In this document: positions 33,063 to 44,397 of the stretch, one piece after another | Layout of the letters: each line of letters begins with the position of its first letter | How positions within the stretch are numbered: position 1 is the stretch's first letter | DNA from: Ischnura elegans | Lineage: Eukaryota; Arthropoda; Insecta; Odonata; Coenagrionidae | DNA length: 64,000 bases | Reading direction: 5' to 3' | Assembly: GCF_921293095.1 (NCBI RefSeq) | Contig: NC_060251.1 | Coordinates: forward strand, 40,219,644-40,283,643 | The notes under the pieces: generated by a model | Told to the model about the DNA's origin: nothing | Databases searched by the model: none | The model's input: the letters and a program-made list of their open reading frames with translations, nothing else | Made by a program: the position numbers and the translations under genes

Positions 33063-35890
33063 CCATACACCCCTGAAGGGCCCCGAAATATCCGTTTAAC
33101 CCCTCCCCCCAATATCAATTTCCTGGCTACGCTACTGACTCAGGAGACTCAGATTTTGTGAGGTGGAATTTTTCATTCACGACAGAACTCGCTTTCGCTC
33201 GTTGAAGCGGTTGAAGGGCTCTGAACACGGAATTTTCCACAATCTCCAATCCAGCAAAACACACGGCTGTGGAAGTTTACCCTCCCTCCGACCTTCCTCA
33301 GGATTTATTCCCCTGTGCAAGGACGGGAGTCCTACCTGGTTTCGAATAACGCGTCCGTGAGTTCGTTCTCGATAAGCGTCAGCTGATTCTCAGGGCAGAT
33401 ATCTCTGTATCGTTGTGAATGTCTTTGCTCCGACTTCTAATAGAAAACAACTCCGACCTCCCGATTAATAGAGTGAAATGGGACGGATGAAAGGAAAAAA
33501 GTTTCCGCGCGCCTCCTAGCGTCACTCTTGTGCAACATGCAGTTCGACCGCGGCTCTGCGAGGAGATGGAGGCGGAGAAGCCTTGGCCAGGGCCAGGAGA
33601 TCGCAATGATTTGAATCAGAAGGTAAGAAGCTGTGCTTTCGGATAAATATAGTGTGATTTGTCATACCTGTCCTGACATGTAATTGTTTACAGTTTAAAA
33701 ATCGTTTGAAGTTAATATTATCTTAGCATAACTTGAAACGTCGCGAAATTATTTGCACAGTTTGTACTCGACAAATTTCACCTCTTAAAGACATTAATAT
33801 TTTTCTCGAGTTCAATTTTTACCTAATTTTCTCATAGCAAACCACCAAGTATAACTCTTTCTGTTCCATGGCGAGTTCCTTTGATTTATGAGGATATGTG
33901 TGTTCGCAAAGAGTGAACTTTACGCAAAGAGTCTGTGATACAGGTAAAGATATTAAGCTATGAGTAGGATGTGTTGCTAATTATTTTCAATAATTGCAGT
34001 ATAATATTTTTTCCTTAATATCTATATTAGAGCTGGTTTTCTTAGAGTATTCACTTATTTATGGTGTGCTTTCTGTTTCACAAGTGACATTCTCACGTAG
34101 ATTCTTTTCACCCGTCGTGTAGTTCAACTAGTCGCATTTAAATTTGTGAACCCTCCAGGATTAAACTCTGCGAGTAGGCCGTTCAAATCTCCGATGAGAT
34201 AACGCTGTGATTGTCCGCGTCATTAGATTGCCGTACTCCGTTGAGTGGCGCGCCAGAGCGCCGCGGCGATCTCCGAAGCCGTGACCAAGGGGGCGACATA
34301 CCCATAAGGATAATGCGTATAGGTTTTGATACATCAGTGCCATCTATGCCAGTGGTCCAATGCTGCCGCGAAGTTTGAATGCACATCTCGGCGCGTGTTT
34401 CAATTTTTTTTACGCGTCACGATAGAGCGTGCTATTCAGGCCTAATAATGATACTGCAATTGCGAGAAACTTAAAAGCAGTGAATGTAGGAAAATCTTCC
34501 TGAAGAACTTCCCCAGGTTACTAAAGCAGTAACCATAATACAAGATTAATGTACAAAGTCAACTGGCGATCTGGTGGTTGGTAAGAATAATGATCTCGGA
34601 AACTTACTTCAGTGGACATTAGTATTTATTGATACAATAACTGGCAAAATAAATACAACAATAACAATTTCAATATGACATACTAGAGATGAAATCTGAG
34701 GAAGTTAACCATTCTACAAGCACATGAGATGCACAAGCAACAAATATCAATGACAACATGAGATGAGCAGCCTTTGAGTAATAGGAGAAAGATTCCATTA
34801 CTTAAGTAAACACTCCACACTCCACAGACAAAGAGGGTGACCCAATTTTCCTTGAGGTAGATGTATCTTGCAATAGCTCTGGTACAGGGAAAATAATGCT
34901 AATCCTGAAACCATAGACCATAACAATACTTCACTAGAAATAAGCATGCAAGTTTGGATATCATTTCATGGAAGATAATTATTTAATTATGAAAGGAGGA
35001 CATTATTTCGTAGGAAGTTGTTCATGATGAGTACCCATTAAGATATACAACATATCTTGGCAGAGGAGTCTTAAAATGAAAGGTTCTTATAAGTTAATAT
35101 CCATCACTTATACGAAAGAAAGTATTCCAAAAGTAGAAAACGAGAAAAGTGAAGAATATTTTATACCAATGTAGTAGAAATTAAGTTCTTACTTCAAAAT
35201 GGAAGAGATTAAAGTTTTAAGAAATGTAAACATCGTAGAACACTTAATGAATAATGCTCAATTAATGACAATTAAACAGTTGAAAGGACAGAGTTGAAAT
35301 AGCAAATTACATACATAACCAACAAAATGATTAGCATTAAACAAACGAAAGCATAGCACTAGCGATAATTGAGTAGTTTGAATACTAGAAAAACTGCAAG
35401 TACAATGAAAAACATATTGAAATATAAGGAATACAAGACACCATAAAATTTTGAAAACATGATAAAAGGTTAGCTAATCACAGGTTGAAATCAAAATGGA
35501 ATAATGAAGGAAACAGAATTACTCACATTTTCATCACCAAATACATTTCATACCCGCGCAATTTAGCAATAACCAAGATCATTGAGACTCGTATCCTTCA
35601 TCGAGCACATTCCAAAATCGTAAGGGGCACTGTAAGCAATAAAAAAAAGTCTGCAGTTAACACTAATGGCTATCAATAAGCCTCAATATCACGTTTGTTT
35701 ACATCGAGATTCAATATGGCAGCCCCCAGTTCATTACTGCTCAGAAAAACAGGCTACACCAGCGCCTCTATGTTGGGTAGGCCGTTGGACCACTGGACCT
35801 CCGGAAAAATCGAATCGAAAGAGGTTTTCTATACGATATATCGCAGTTCTGTCGCCCCCTTGCCGTGACGAGGCATGAGCTGGCCGGGCC
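33063..35890. other. spacer with a possible first exon and family B fragment
   Basis: 33090..33141 is a right-end fragment of family B (TTTCCTGGCTACG-type end). GC-richer patches at 33160-33620, 34180-34400 and 35700-35880 could be promoters. The last two share an inverted TTGGACCACTGG stretch. 34400-35660 is AT-rich without recognisable content. Confidence 0.4.
33566..33622 (+). CDS. candidate first coding exon of an unknown gene (tentative)
   Basis: ATG in a good context (GAGATGG) begins 19 codons, MEAEKPWPGPGDRNDLNQK, that run straight into a strong donor AG|GTAAGAAG at 33622/33623. The local sequence is GC-rich, as first exons often are. No continuing exon was recognised downstream, so this may be chance. 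Confidence 0.22.
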
Positions 35891-35893
35891 TTA

Positions 35894-38312
35894 GGGCCGT
35901 ATCCAGAAACCATACTTCAGCTTGTAGCGGCGCGCACCGCTGAATGCTGTATCCAAAAACCTCACTACTCCAAAACGCTCCAAATGGGTGGGGGCAGTGT
36001 TGCCACATTTATTTTGGGCTGGATTGATGACGTAGACGAATTTAGCGACATTTTGAGTCCCTACTATGCGGGCTTTGAGAGGAACTAAGGGCGACAATTG
36101 AATAACGAATATCGCAACGCGACTTTGTTTGTAAGCAAAATGGAAACGGGTTGGAAGAAGAATCTCGGCGTAGAAGAAGAGTTTGATTTTAAAACTAATT
36201 ATTGATAGGAAAGTTGTATTGGAGTGCAAGAAAACCAATGCTGTGAGTCTTTCTTTAAAGGCTATGGCATGGAAGAAGGTGGAGGTTGAATTTTAATCGG
36301 CACGATGGCGTAACGAAGGTAAGCACATTATTAGGCCGTGATTTGTGAAATTTCAGCGGAGAATCTTTTGTCTTGTTCTTAAAATCTGAATGGAAATTAT
36401 TGATATAATTTCTCTTTTTTAGTGGTGTTCGTGGAAATAAGATGTCTTAGGAGATGCGGTATCTCACACGGAATTTATTCTCGGTTCCATGGGATTTTCT
36501 TGGTTCTTCAAGTTTCTTCTGTGAATCTGGTTCCGTTCATTATGTGAAAAGTGTCCCTTTAAATCGGCAAAGTTATCATTGAGAACCAGCTGGTACATGC
36601 TGATAAATCTTCGTGTTCAGAAATCTCGCGACGTGTACCAAGTGTCTCGACTAGTGTCGATCGCCGGTGATTGCCGGCTGGCCTCGGCGGCTCTGCCGCC
36701 GGGGAAAGCCGGCCGATGCCCCAGACCCCGCACCCCGAAAATGCACCAATCTGGGCGGAAAAGAGTAACCTCATCAAGTTTTGTTCAGGACACCCTAGTT
36801 TCGGTGCTGACTTTATTGATGATTTTTTAAATAAAATGTTTCATCTGTTACAATTATTGTTGACAATGCGAAATGAAAGGAAAGTGAGCATTTTTTAAAA
36901 ATAGTGCCGTTATTAAGTTGTACGGGTCGTCGCTGCCGATGTTTCGCTCTAATTACCGACTTCTTGTGTCCGCAATGTATGTGTAATTTGATTTGTGAAG
37001 TTACAGTTAGTGTATTCGCTCCCGATTTTCTTCGTGTGAACATTTCCTGGACAATTTTATTTGCAATTTGTGTTAATTAGATTTGTGAAGTAACAGTAAG
37101 TGTCGTGTTGATGTTGATTTTCTTCGTGAGTACTTTTTTTTGGACAAGTGTTCTTGTAAAGTGTGATCATTTTATTTGTTGAATTGAAAGTGAGTTTTAC
37201 GACGTTAATAAATACAAGTTTGTGAACTCAGTAATTCTTGTGGTGGTATTTAATGCTGAATAATCCTTGGTGTCACTTGCGCAATTCGTCATTGTGGTTG
37301 ACAAATATACTCGTACAACTGTCGATTGCATTGGTATAGTTGGATATTTTAGAGTTTGAGGTAATATAATAGATACATGTATTGTATTGCAACGTCCAAA
37401 GATTTACGTGACATTCATTATGAGATGAATATCATGTGCTATTGTAAACGGACTGAGAAGCAATATGCCATTTCCATCGACCCTTCCCTTAAACTTTAAC
37501 TCATCATTTTTGTGACGGCATAAATCATTATAGGTAAGTTTTCACGTAATTGAACATGGTTTTCAATGGCTCGGAACTGAAATTATTCAAACTAGCAGTA
37601 ACTGAGAATGGACGTAGCTGACTGGAAGACGACTTTGTCGCTTTGAGTATTTTACGCAAATTTTGGATATCAGAGACACAAAGCTGGTGATTGCAACTTT
37701 ATTTGGGCACTTATATATATATAATATTAATGGTTTTCAAGGAAAGCCACGGTCTATACCAAAGTTAATAGCTATTAGAATGGCAAAGTCGACGAGGTTT
37801 CAGCATAGTTGCGTTGACAATGGTTATTTTTCGTAAAAAAGTATTTCAAAAGCATCAAGGCGAGACATTCTTGTGTCCCTAATTTATTTGTATTTAATTA
37901 TAAATGGTTTTCAAGGCATGACAGGGCCCGTTTAGAAGTTAATTGCAAATAAAACGGTGAATCCTAGGAGGTTTCATCACGGTATTGTTGACAGTATTTA
38001 TTGGTAGTTAAATTAGGTAAAATATTTACTCATTAGGATAAAATATGGTTATTGAAGCATTCTTACTATCTTTTTAAGTAATAATAAATAATTATCATGA
38101 GCTTATAGCCCTTTAAACATCAATAATTATTAATAATAAATGCGAGACGATAAGCAGACGAAACCCGGCGGCCATATTACTTGTAGCGTGTAGTGTGCCA
38201 TGGACCTCACTAGACTTTTGCAGCGGTGCCCGTAGCGGTGCTCGGCCGCTACAGCGGCTACGTCATCATCTGATGACGTATCTAGCAGTAGTGAGGTTTC
38301 TGGATACGGGCC
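35894..38312. mobile_element. PIF/Harbinger-like non-autonomous element with TTA flanks
   Basis: Starts GGGCCGTATCCAGAAACC and ends with the near inverse GGTTTCTGGATACGGGCC (17 of 18 paired). Flanked by TTA at 35891..35893 and 38313..38315. A TTA/TWA 3-bp duplication is characteristic of PIF/Harbinger. A second, internal copy of the end (GTATCCAAAAACCTCACTACT) lies near 35950. No transposase frame is seen in 2.4 kb. The interior has a GC-rich block at 36640-36740 and two tandem-like duplications (36990..37170 with period 90; ~37730 and ~37905, diverged). Confidence 0.7.
36990..37170 (+). repeat. two-unit tandem repeat, period about 90 bp
   Basis: GATTTGTGAAGTTACAGTTA at 36990 recurs as GATTTGTGAAGTAACAGTAA at 37080. 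Both are followed by GATTTTCTTCGTG and TGGACAA. Lies inside the Harbinger-like element. Confidence 0.7.
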
Positions 38313-38402
38313 TTAGCACATGACAAGTGCGAGTTGAAAGGAGTTGATTTTTCACCGTTTGGGAGGTTTTTTCTCTCTTTCATTAATCGTGCCTGGTAGG
38401 AG

Positions 38403-38675
38403 CGGCGGATCCAAGATTTATTTCCTGAGGGGGACAGAAGGTTCTGGCAGGTCTTCTCATATTTGAGATTAAAAAAATACAACAATCACAGTAGAAAATA
38501 TTCTTAATATTTTGAATTGAAAATCATTAATATTAAATTAAATGATTGAGGCTTCGTGATACGCAAAATAAAACGAATGTAATGATAACCGTATAAAAAA
38601 TCTTGTCTATATTTTAAGTCTGGGTGAGGGGGCCAGGGGGCACGTGCCCCTCCTCCATGAATCCGCCTATGCCTG
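38403..38675. mobile_element. family E element (GCGGATCC ends)
   Basis: Left end TAGGAGCGGCGGATCCAAGA, right end ATGAATCCGCCTATGCCTG, with a G-run and GGGGGCACGTGCCCC near the right end. The same sequence occurs inverted at 28840..29057 and the ends resemble those at 57534..57678. The target duplication is unclear. Confidence 0.55.
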
Positions 38676-39141
38676 TGATAACAGAAAATACTTTCAGTTG
38701 TGCATCAACTACGTCGATGCTTTCAGTGATGTCCCTCTCCATTCCCCATTATTGATAAACGTGGAATTTTTCACAATTTTTTTTCCTAAGGCCATTAACG
38801 TATAATATCTCATTGTCAGTAAATATATACAGGAGCGCTGGGCGGCTGCGCATGTATCTAATGCAGAGACCATCATTAATTTCAATATTATCATGGGGAA
38901 TGAGAAAAGTTCAATGATTGGGGAAGACGGAGGTTTTTGAATGAAATAATTATAAACAGATCTTCTAAAAATGCGGATATATCTACTTCTTGAGTAATAA
39001 ATCAATGAAAAATGAAAATGAATTTACATTCGAAATAAACGCCATCGTCAGTCAGCTAGTGGGCCTTATTAGCCGTCTTTTTAATGCTTGCTTGCGGAGT
39101 TATTATACAAATTTGACGCCCCCACTAAAGCTTATTGGAAC
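38676..39141. other. spacer, nothing recognised
   Basis: AT-rich sequence with a 98-codon minus-strand open frame (38709..39005) that resembles nothing I know. Probably non-coding. Confidence 0.4.
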
Positions 39142-39439
39142 CAGTGCTGTAGCGTAGGAGGAGGGGGGGCGCCCCATCCACGTCGGGCGGCATCACGTCA
39201 AAGAGGGGCGTCGTCTGGCAGCTTTTTTTAACTAAACAGAAATGCACCTCATTGATAAATCTTTCCTCGATCGTTTTTGAAAATCGAAGAATGGGTACGA
39301 TTAAATTAGACATTATTTCCAAACGAAGAAATGGATGTGGAGTTAATTCCTTGGCCTACTATCGTGACTTTTTTATTTTGGGAGGTGACATCAACAGCCA
39401 CATCAGCCTCTGGCATCCAAATTCCACGCTACACCACTG
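39142..39439. mobile_element. hAT-like MITE, family F
   Basis: Starts CAGTGCTGTAGCGTAGGAGG and ends CCACGCTACACCACTG. Flanks ATTGGAAC and ATTGGAAG match at 7 of 8. G-run at the left end. Only copy in the window. Confidence 0.75.
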
Positions 39440-39604
39440 ATTGGAAGCAAAATATTTATTTCAAAAATAATTTTTCAACCTGTGCTGTGGTATTAAGAAG
39501 GGCATTAACGGAGAATTGGTTATAAGTCTGAGGTATTGGTTATAACTTTGAGGCAGAGAACGGCAGTCGCTTTGTTGTTGTGGGATGAATTACATCAAGA
39601 GTAA

Positions 39605-39902
39605 AGCCTGAATGATACCATCATTTTTTCCATCAGTTTGGAGGGACAGCTATACAGCAATCGCTCTAATGACAGCGGAAAATGATCGCTTGAAACGGTG
39701 ATCGGAAAAAAATCACCGTTTCAAGCGATCATTTTCCGCCATGGCTTGAGGGAAGAAAATACCATCCCTTTTACCATCACTCGGCATGTTCCTTTTGTCG
39801 GTGCTGTGACCATCGCTGGCACCGTCCTTCAGTCAGTTGGTCCCTGAAAACCCACCGCTATCATTTTTTGGGACGAAAAAAACGATCGTGTGATTCAGGC
39901 CT
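39605..39902. mobile_element. foldback MITE with internal perfect hairpin
   Basis: Ends AGCCTGAATGATACCATCAT and the near inverse ATCGTGTGATTCAGGC, each followed inward by an ATCATTTTTTCC-like stretch. At its centre are perfect 28-bp arms 39675..39702 and 39712..39739 with a 9-base loop. No clear target duplication. Confidence 0.6.
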
Positions 39903-39922
39903 CAGAGGTCACGATATCCTCT

Positions 39923-40615
39923 CAGTGGTGGATACATATGGCGGGCGTGCCCCCCCCGCCTTGCGGAGCCACCCGCATTGCCGAATATTGCTCGACCACA
40001 TCTGTTACTTTTTAATTTCATGAGATTGCTTTGTCTGATATATTGTATCGCGGCGGCGCCTCCTTCCCTTCTCCTTCCTGTCCTCCCCCTTCTGGGTGCA
40101 GAGGTGAAAAGCTCGCGCTTATAGACCCTGCCCCCGGAGTGTATCCTTGCAAGCCTGCCCTAGGGTTTCGTTCCATTTCTCTGATATATGCATCCATCCA
40201 AAATCATAGAAATTTCCTTCCTCATAGGCACCTTTTTCTTTTCTGTAGAAAAAGTAAGTAATGGTTTTGCCCACCTCTGTGACGGTGCGGGATTCCTTAT
40301 CCCTTCCACTTCTTGGAGGTATCGTCGGCCTCCTATCAAGACGGTGCCTTCTTCCTTTCTCCTTCCATGTCCTCCCCCTTCCGTGTTGCAGAGGTGAAAA
40401 GCGAGAGCTTACAGACCCTGCCCCAGGAGTGTAACCCCGCGAACCCGCCCTGGAGTCTCGTTCCACGTGTCTGGTGTATGCATTTTATCAGTTTAAATAA
40501 AACTAACTCAAACTTAGCATGTAACTTGATTATTTTTCATTAAAATAAAAGTAAAGCAGTCTCAAGATATCTTTTGCGCCCCCCTTTGCATTTTTTCTGC
40601 ATCCTCCCCACCAGT
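39923..40615. mobile_element. family D element, copy 2, with internal tandem duplication
   Basis: Starts CAGTGGTGGATACATATGG. The right end CTGCATCCTCCCCACCAGT is a partial inverse. The right third matches 26411..26547. A ~150-bp segment containing GGTGAAAAGC (40103 and 40393) is present twice with period 290, which explains the greater length. Confidence 0.6.
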
Positions 40616-43571
40616 CATTGAAGAGGGTGCTCAAAGAGAGTCGTCTATCTGATCGCGGACAACAAAGGAGGACTGTTAAGACAAAGAGAGACACTGAGCA
40701 TTGCCGACCTGAGGACGCCATGATGAAACTGTTATTGTCCGCAGTACTGGATGCGGCGCAACCGAAAAAATGGAAAGTATTATACACTCTGTGGAAACCT
40801 GAGAAGCAATAATACATATGTGTGACCAATGTCTCCCCAAGGTTGCAGGTGGATGGGAAGCGGAGGACACCGTTGCATCGCCCCCACGTGGGGTTCATCT
40901 CACAATCAGTATGAAGGGGATGGATGACCTACTGTCCACTTAGTAGGCATTGGCGGTGTGACGAGTGTACTATCAGGACTACTACTCCTACGCCCAGCTT
41001 GAGAAGAACTTCATTAATCTGCCACAAGGAATCGAAATACTTTTGGGTGACGCTTATATTGCGTAAGTTTTTCCCTTTCAATCATTCTCTTGATATTTTT
41101 GTTTTTACTTTTTCCAGAAATTTTTATTCGTCCATGTTTCAATTCAAAAAGTCATCAACTCCACTATAATTGTTATACCTTTTATGGTCTTATCTTAGGT
41201 GTCTGTTTTATGAGCGTGGTCGGTTTGACATGGGCCTACAGCTCTCCAACCATGAAAAGCTAGAAAGTAAGGACCTGTGATGTGAAATACACACAGCCCC
41301 TAAGTGTAAAGCATGATAGGAAGTAGAAAAACTCTACTATTTTTGTGTCACTAAAAAAATACTAGCTTTCCACTATGCATGATTGATTCTTTTCTTGTAG
41401 CCATGGTGCCTACTGCCTAGCAGACATCACATAAGAAGGGACATAGCATTTGGCAGAGCAGGGATTTTGCTGTCATGCTTATGGAAGGTAATAAATTTAT
41501 TTATAAATTAACGATTTTATAAGTTATGCCAGCCTATAAGGTAAATCCTAGTGATAAAACAATTTATGTAATTTGCATGTTTTCACTTTCTGCTATTTTG
41601 ATTTTCATTGCGCTATGTCACTGAGAATCATATTTTCTCAAGGGAATTTTAATTGTTCGCCTGCTGCTAGATATTATCCCTTGGGGTCTACCAAAGGTGT
41701 GTGGGAATGACATGCTTCATGAATTTCTCTAACACAATTCTCCCGGAGAAAAAGTATCCTGCTTAATAGTTATCAGAATGCGAACCAGGATATCCATGCA
41801 TCAATGATTGGATAGCTGATTCTGCTGACATTCATATGATTTTTATTCAGCCATTCATGTGGCTATATGAGCATAGACACTGGAGAGAAGATGAGGAAAG
41901 CTACCCGCAATAAAATAGATTCCATCGTGAGCCTGGTGGACAGGGTCAGATTTGGGTGTCCTAGGCTTAACCTGTGGTGTGACCTCATGATTACAGAGAT
42001 ATTGAAAACTGTCCAGGTCAATGGGAGTCAGGAAGGACAGGGAGGGACTCTGGGAATAACAAAAAATTGGATACGGGGACATGATGTCCACTGCAGGGGT
42101 CAGGAAGCTCTCATATCTAAAAAATTGGAAGATTGAAATTTTGTACATGATTGGGTTTGTATTGATGAAAATAATTTTTGCTCTAAATCAAATTAGTTCG
42201 AGTGGCAGAAGAATTTTCATTTGGAAATACATATATAATGAAATCTTGGCGTAACTCTCACAAATGTGACAATTACTTTGAGATAATATTTAGGTACTAC
42301 AGCCTTCCTTTTTCTGCTAATCCCCTGTCTTGAATGAGACACCTCCAAGATATTGAATAAAGACTTGAAAATACTTATGCGATTTGGAAGCCGGCTATGA
42401 ACTCGATTACTTTTCAGCCATCATAAATAAGAAGACACAAATAAGATCAAATCCTTTTATGCTATGTTGAGAAGACATTCAGCACGCCAGACATCACAAT
42501 ACATTCACACATGACAGTAAAATTTGCAAGTGATAACCTTCATACAATCAGAGAGTAAAGCTCATTGGTAGCCGCTAGGACCCACCAAACTAGTTAGGTA
42601 TTATTGCACAACCCCATTCTCAAGTTTCCCGTCATCACCTTTAAACAGTTATTAAGAGGAAATTACAATTTTAGCTAACTCCAATTCAATCTGTCCATCC
42701 ATAAAAATGAGGTTTTGTGTAGGTTTGAAAAGTTGAGTCTGAAAATGTATACATTTTTAGGCAAAATAGTCTATTTCATTGAGTCCATGGATGGTTAATT
42801 AGGCAGATCTTGAGGATTGAAAACCTAAACCTTTCATTGCCTGAAAATTCAAGCAAAGGAGGGCTATGATTGCCAAGGCCATTTTAGTGCTCGACTTAAA
42901 TTAACAAAAGACATAAAATGTGAAGTTTCATATTTCATCAAAAACATGTTAGTGTAAAATTAGCCATCAAAATTGCTATGATAAAAATAGGAAATAAATA
43001 CATAATGTGAAAGGAGCACTCATATAAATTCATTTGCTTCATATTGTGGCTGACTTTTCTTTTCATATAGACCAAGTATCTGAAAGGATAATACCACTGA
43101 CTAGTTTCCATTGCATGGACCTTAGGAAAAACAAATCAGAATAGAATAGAAGCCTTCATGATCTGGTGCTGGAGGGAGATGCAAAATTTTGAAGTGTTAT
43201 AGCCCAGAAAAGAACTTGGAAGATTGCCCGCATCACCAAAAACATCAACTGCATGGTAAATCTTATGAAGAGTAAATTGAAGGTTAAGTTCCCCCTAAAT
43301 GACCAAGAGACGAAGGATAAATCTTATTATGACATTTTGCAGATTTTAATTCTTATGTGTAATTGCAACATATTGCGAAGTGCATCAGCAGGTGATGCCA
43401 CAATGGTCATACAACTAGCAAGTCAGCATTTCCCCTGGATTGTGGACTAAGTATCCCCTTCCCTTCAAAAGAGAGGTCAGCCACAGAATTGGTAAAAAAA
43501 AACTCGTGGATCCCTTTCAGGTGTCCTGCATCTATTCTGGTAGGAATGATATTTGCTTTTCATTTTGAGAT
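40616..43571. other. spacer, no gene recognised
   Basis: Contains several open frames of 60-120 codons on both strands (for example 40530..40898 minus and 41867..42136 plus). None shows a motif or splice context that I can support. The 40620-41000 stretch is GC-richer and may be an old element. Confidence 0.35.
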
Positions 43572-43778
43572 AATAGGGTAGTTTCCTTATCAAATAAAAC
43601 GAAATCCATTGATTGCTATTTTCACTATTATTGCATCATTCTGAGAAAATTTTCACTTTTCGTTTATTCGCGAAAAATAGATATCGTCAGCCAAAAATCA
43701 AAGAGCGTGAAATGCATACTCCAGGAGTAATAATCTTTCGATTTAGGCAATAAAAAAATAAAAGGAAACCACCCTATT
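43572..43778. mobile_element. non-autonomous TIR DNA element, copy 3, internally deleted
   Basis: Keeps both ends, TAATAGGGTAGTTTCCTT and AGGAAACCACCCTATT, but only 207 bp. The left ~60 bp and right ~130 bp correspond to those of 24472..25140 and 4543..5523; the middle is lost. Confidence 0.75.
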
Positions 43779-44397
43779 CTTAGGAAAAACTGAGAAAAGT
43801 AACATATTCATATTAAGGGTGTAAACGTAAGAAGTTTCAGGTAAAATTTAAACCCCTTAGTTTTGTGCAAAAAGCAACAAAAATTTGTTTGATAAATTTG
43901 ACCATAGGTAGTTTGAGCACATTCACTAAGGCTAATTTAAATCACCTTTCCAATAACATTAGAATGGGTGAACCAGCAGGGTTATTGCCTGAGATTCCAC
44001 GAGGTTAAAGTCATCTTAATTATAAACAGCTTAAAAATTTTACACAAAAAGATTTGAAACTTAAGCACTCCATTCCTCCAATACTGATAAGAGAGTAAAA
44101 AAATTTCAATATGAAATACAATAAATACAAATGAACTTCATTTGTTAAGTTCGTGTTCCATATGGAAACGAAATACTGAAAGTTGGACAAATACGCCAGA
44201 TTAAAATGAATGACGGATTCATAGAATATGATGTGCAAACTGAATGAAGAGTTCAGATTTGCACTACATCACATAAATAACTCAAGATTTTTACAGTCAA
44301 TAATAAAACTACAAATTGTAGCACCTTCGGATTCAAATTAAAAATACAGTACAGGATGGAACTTCCATAAAGAATACCTATGCTTAATGATAGGAAG

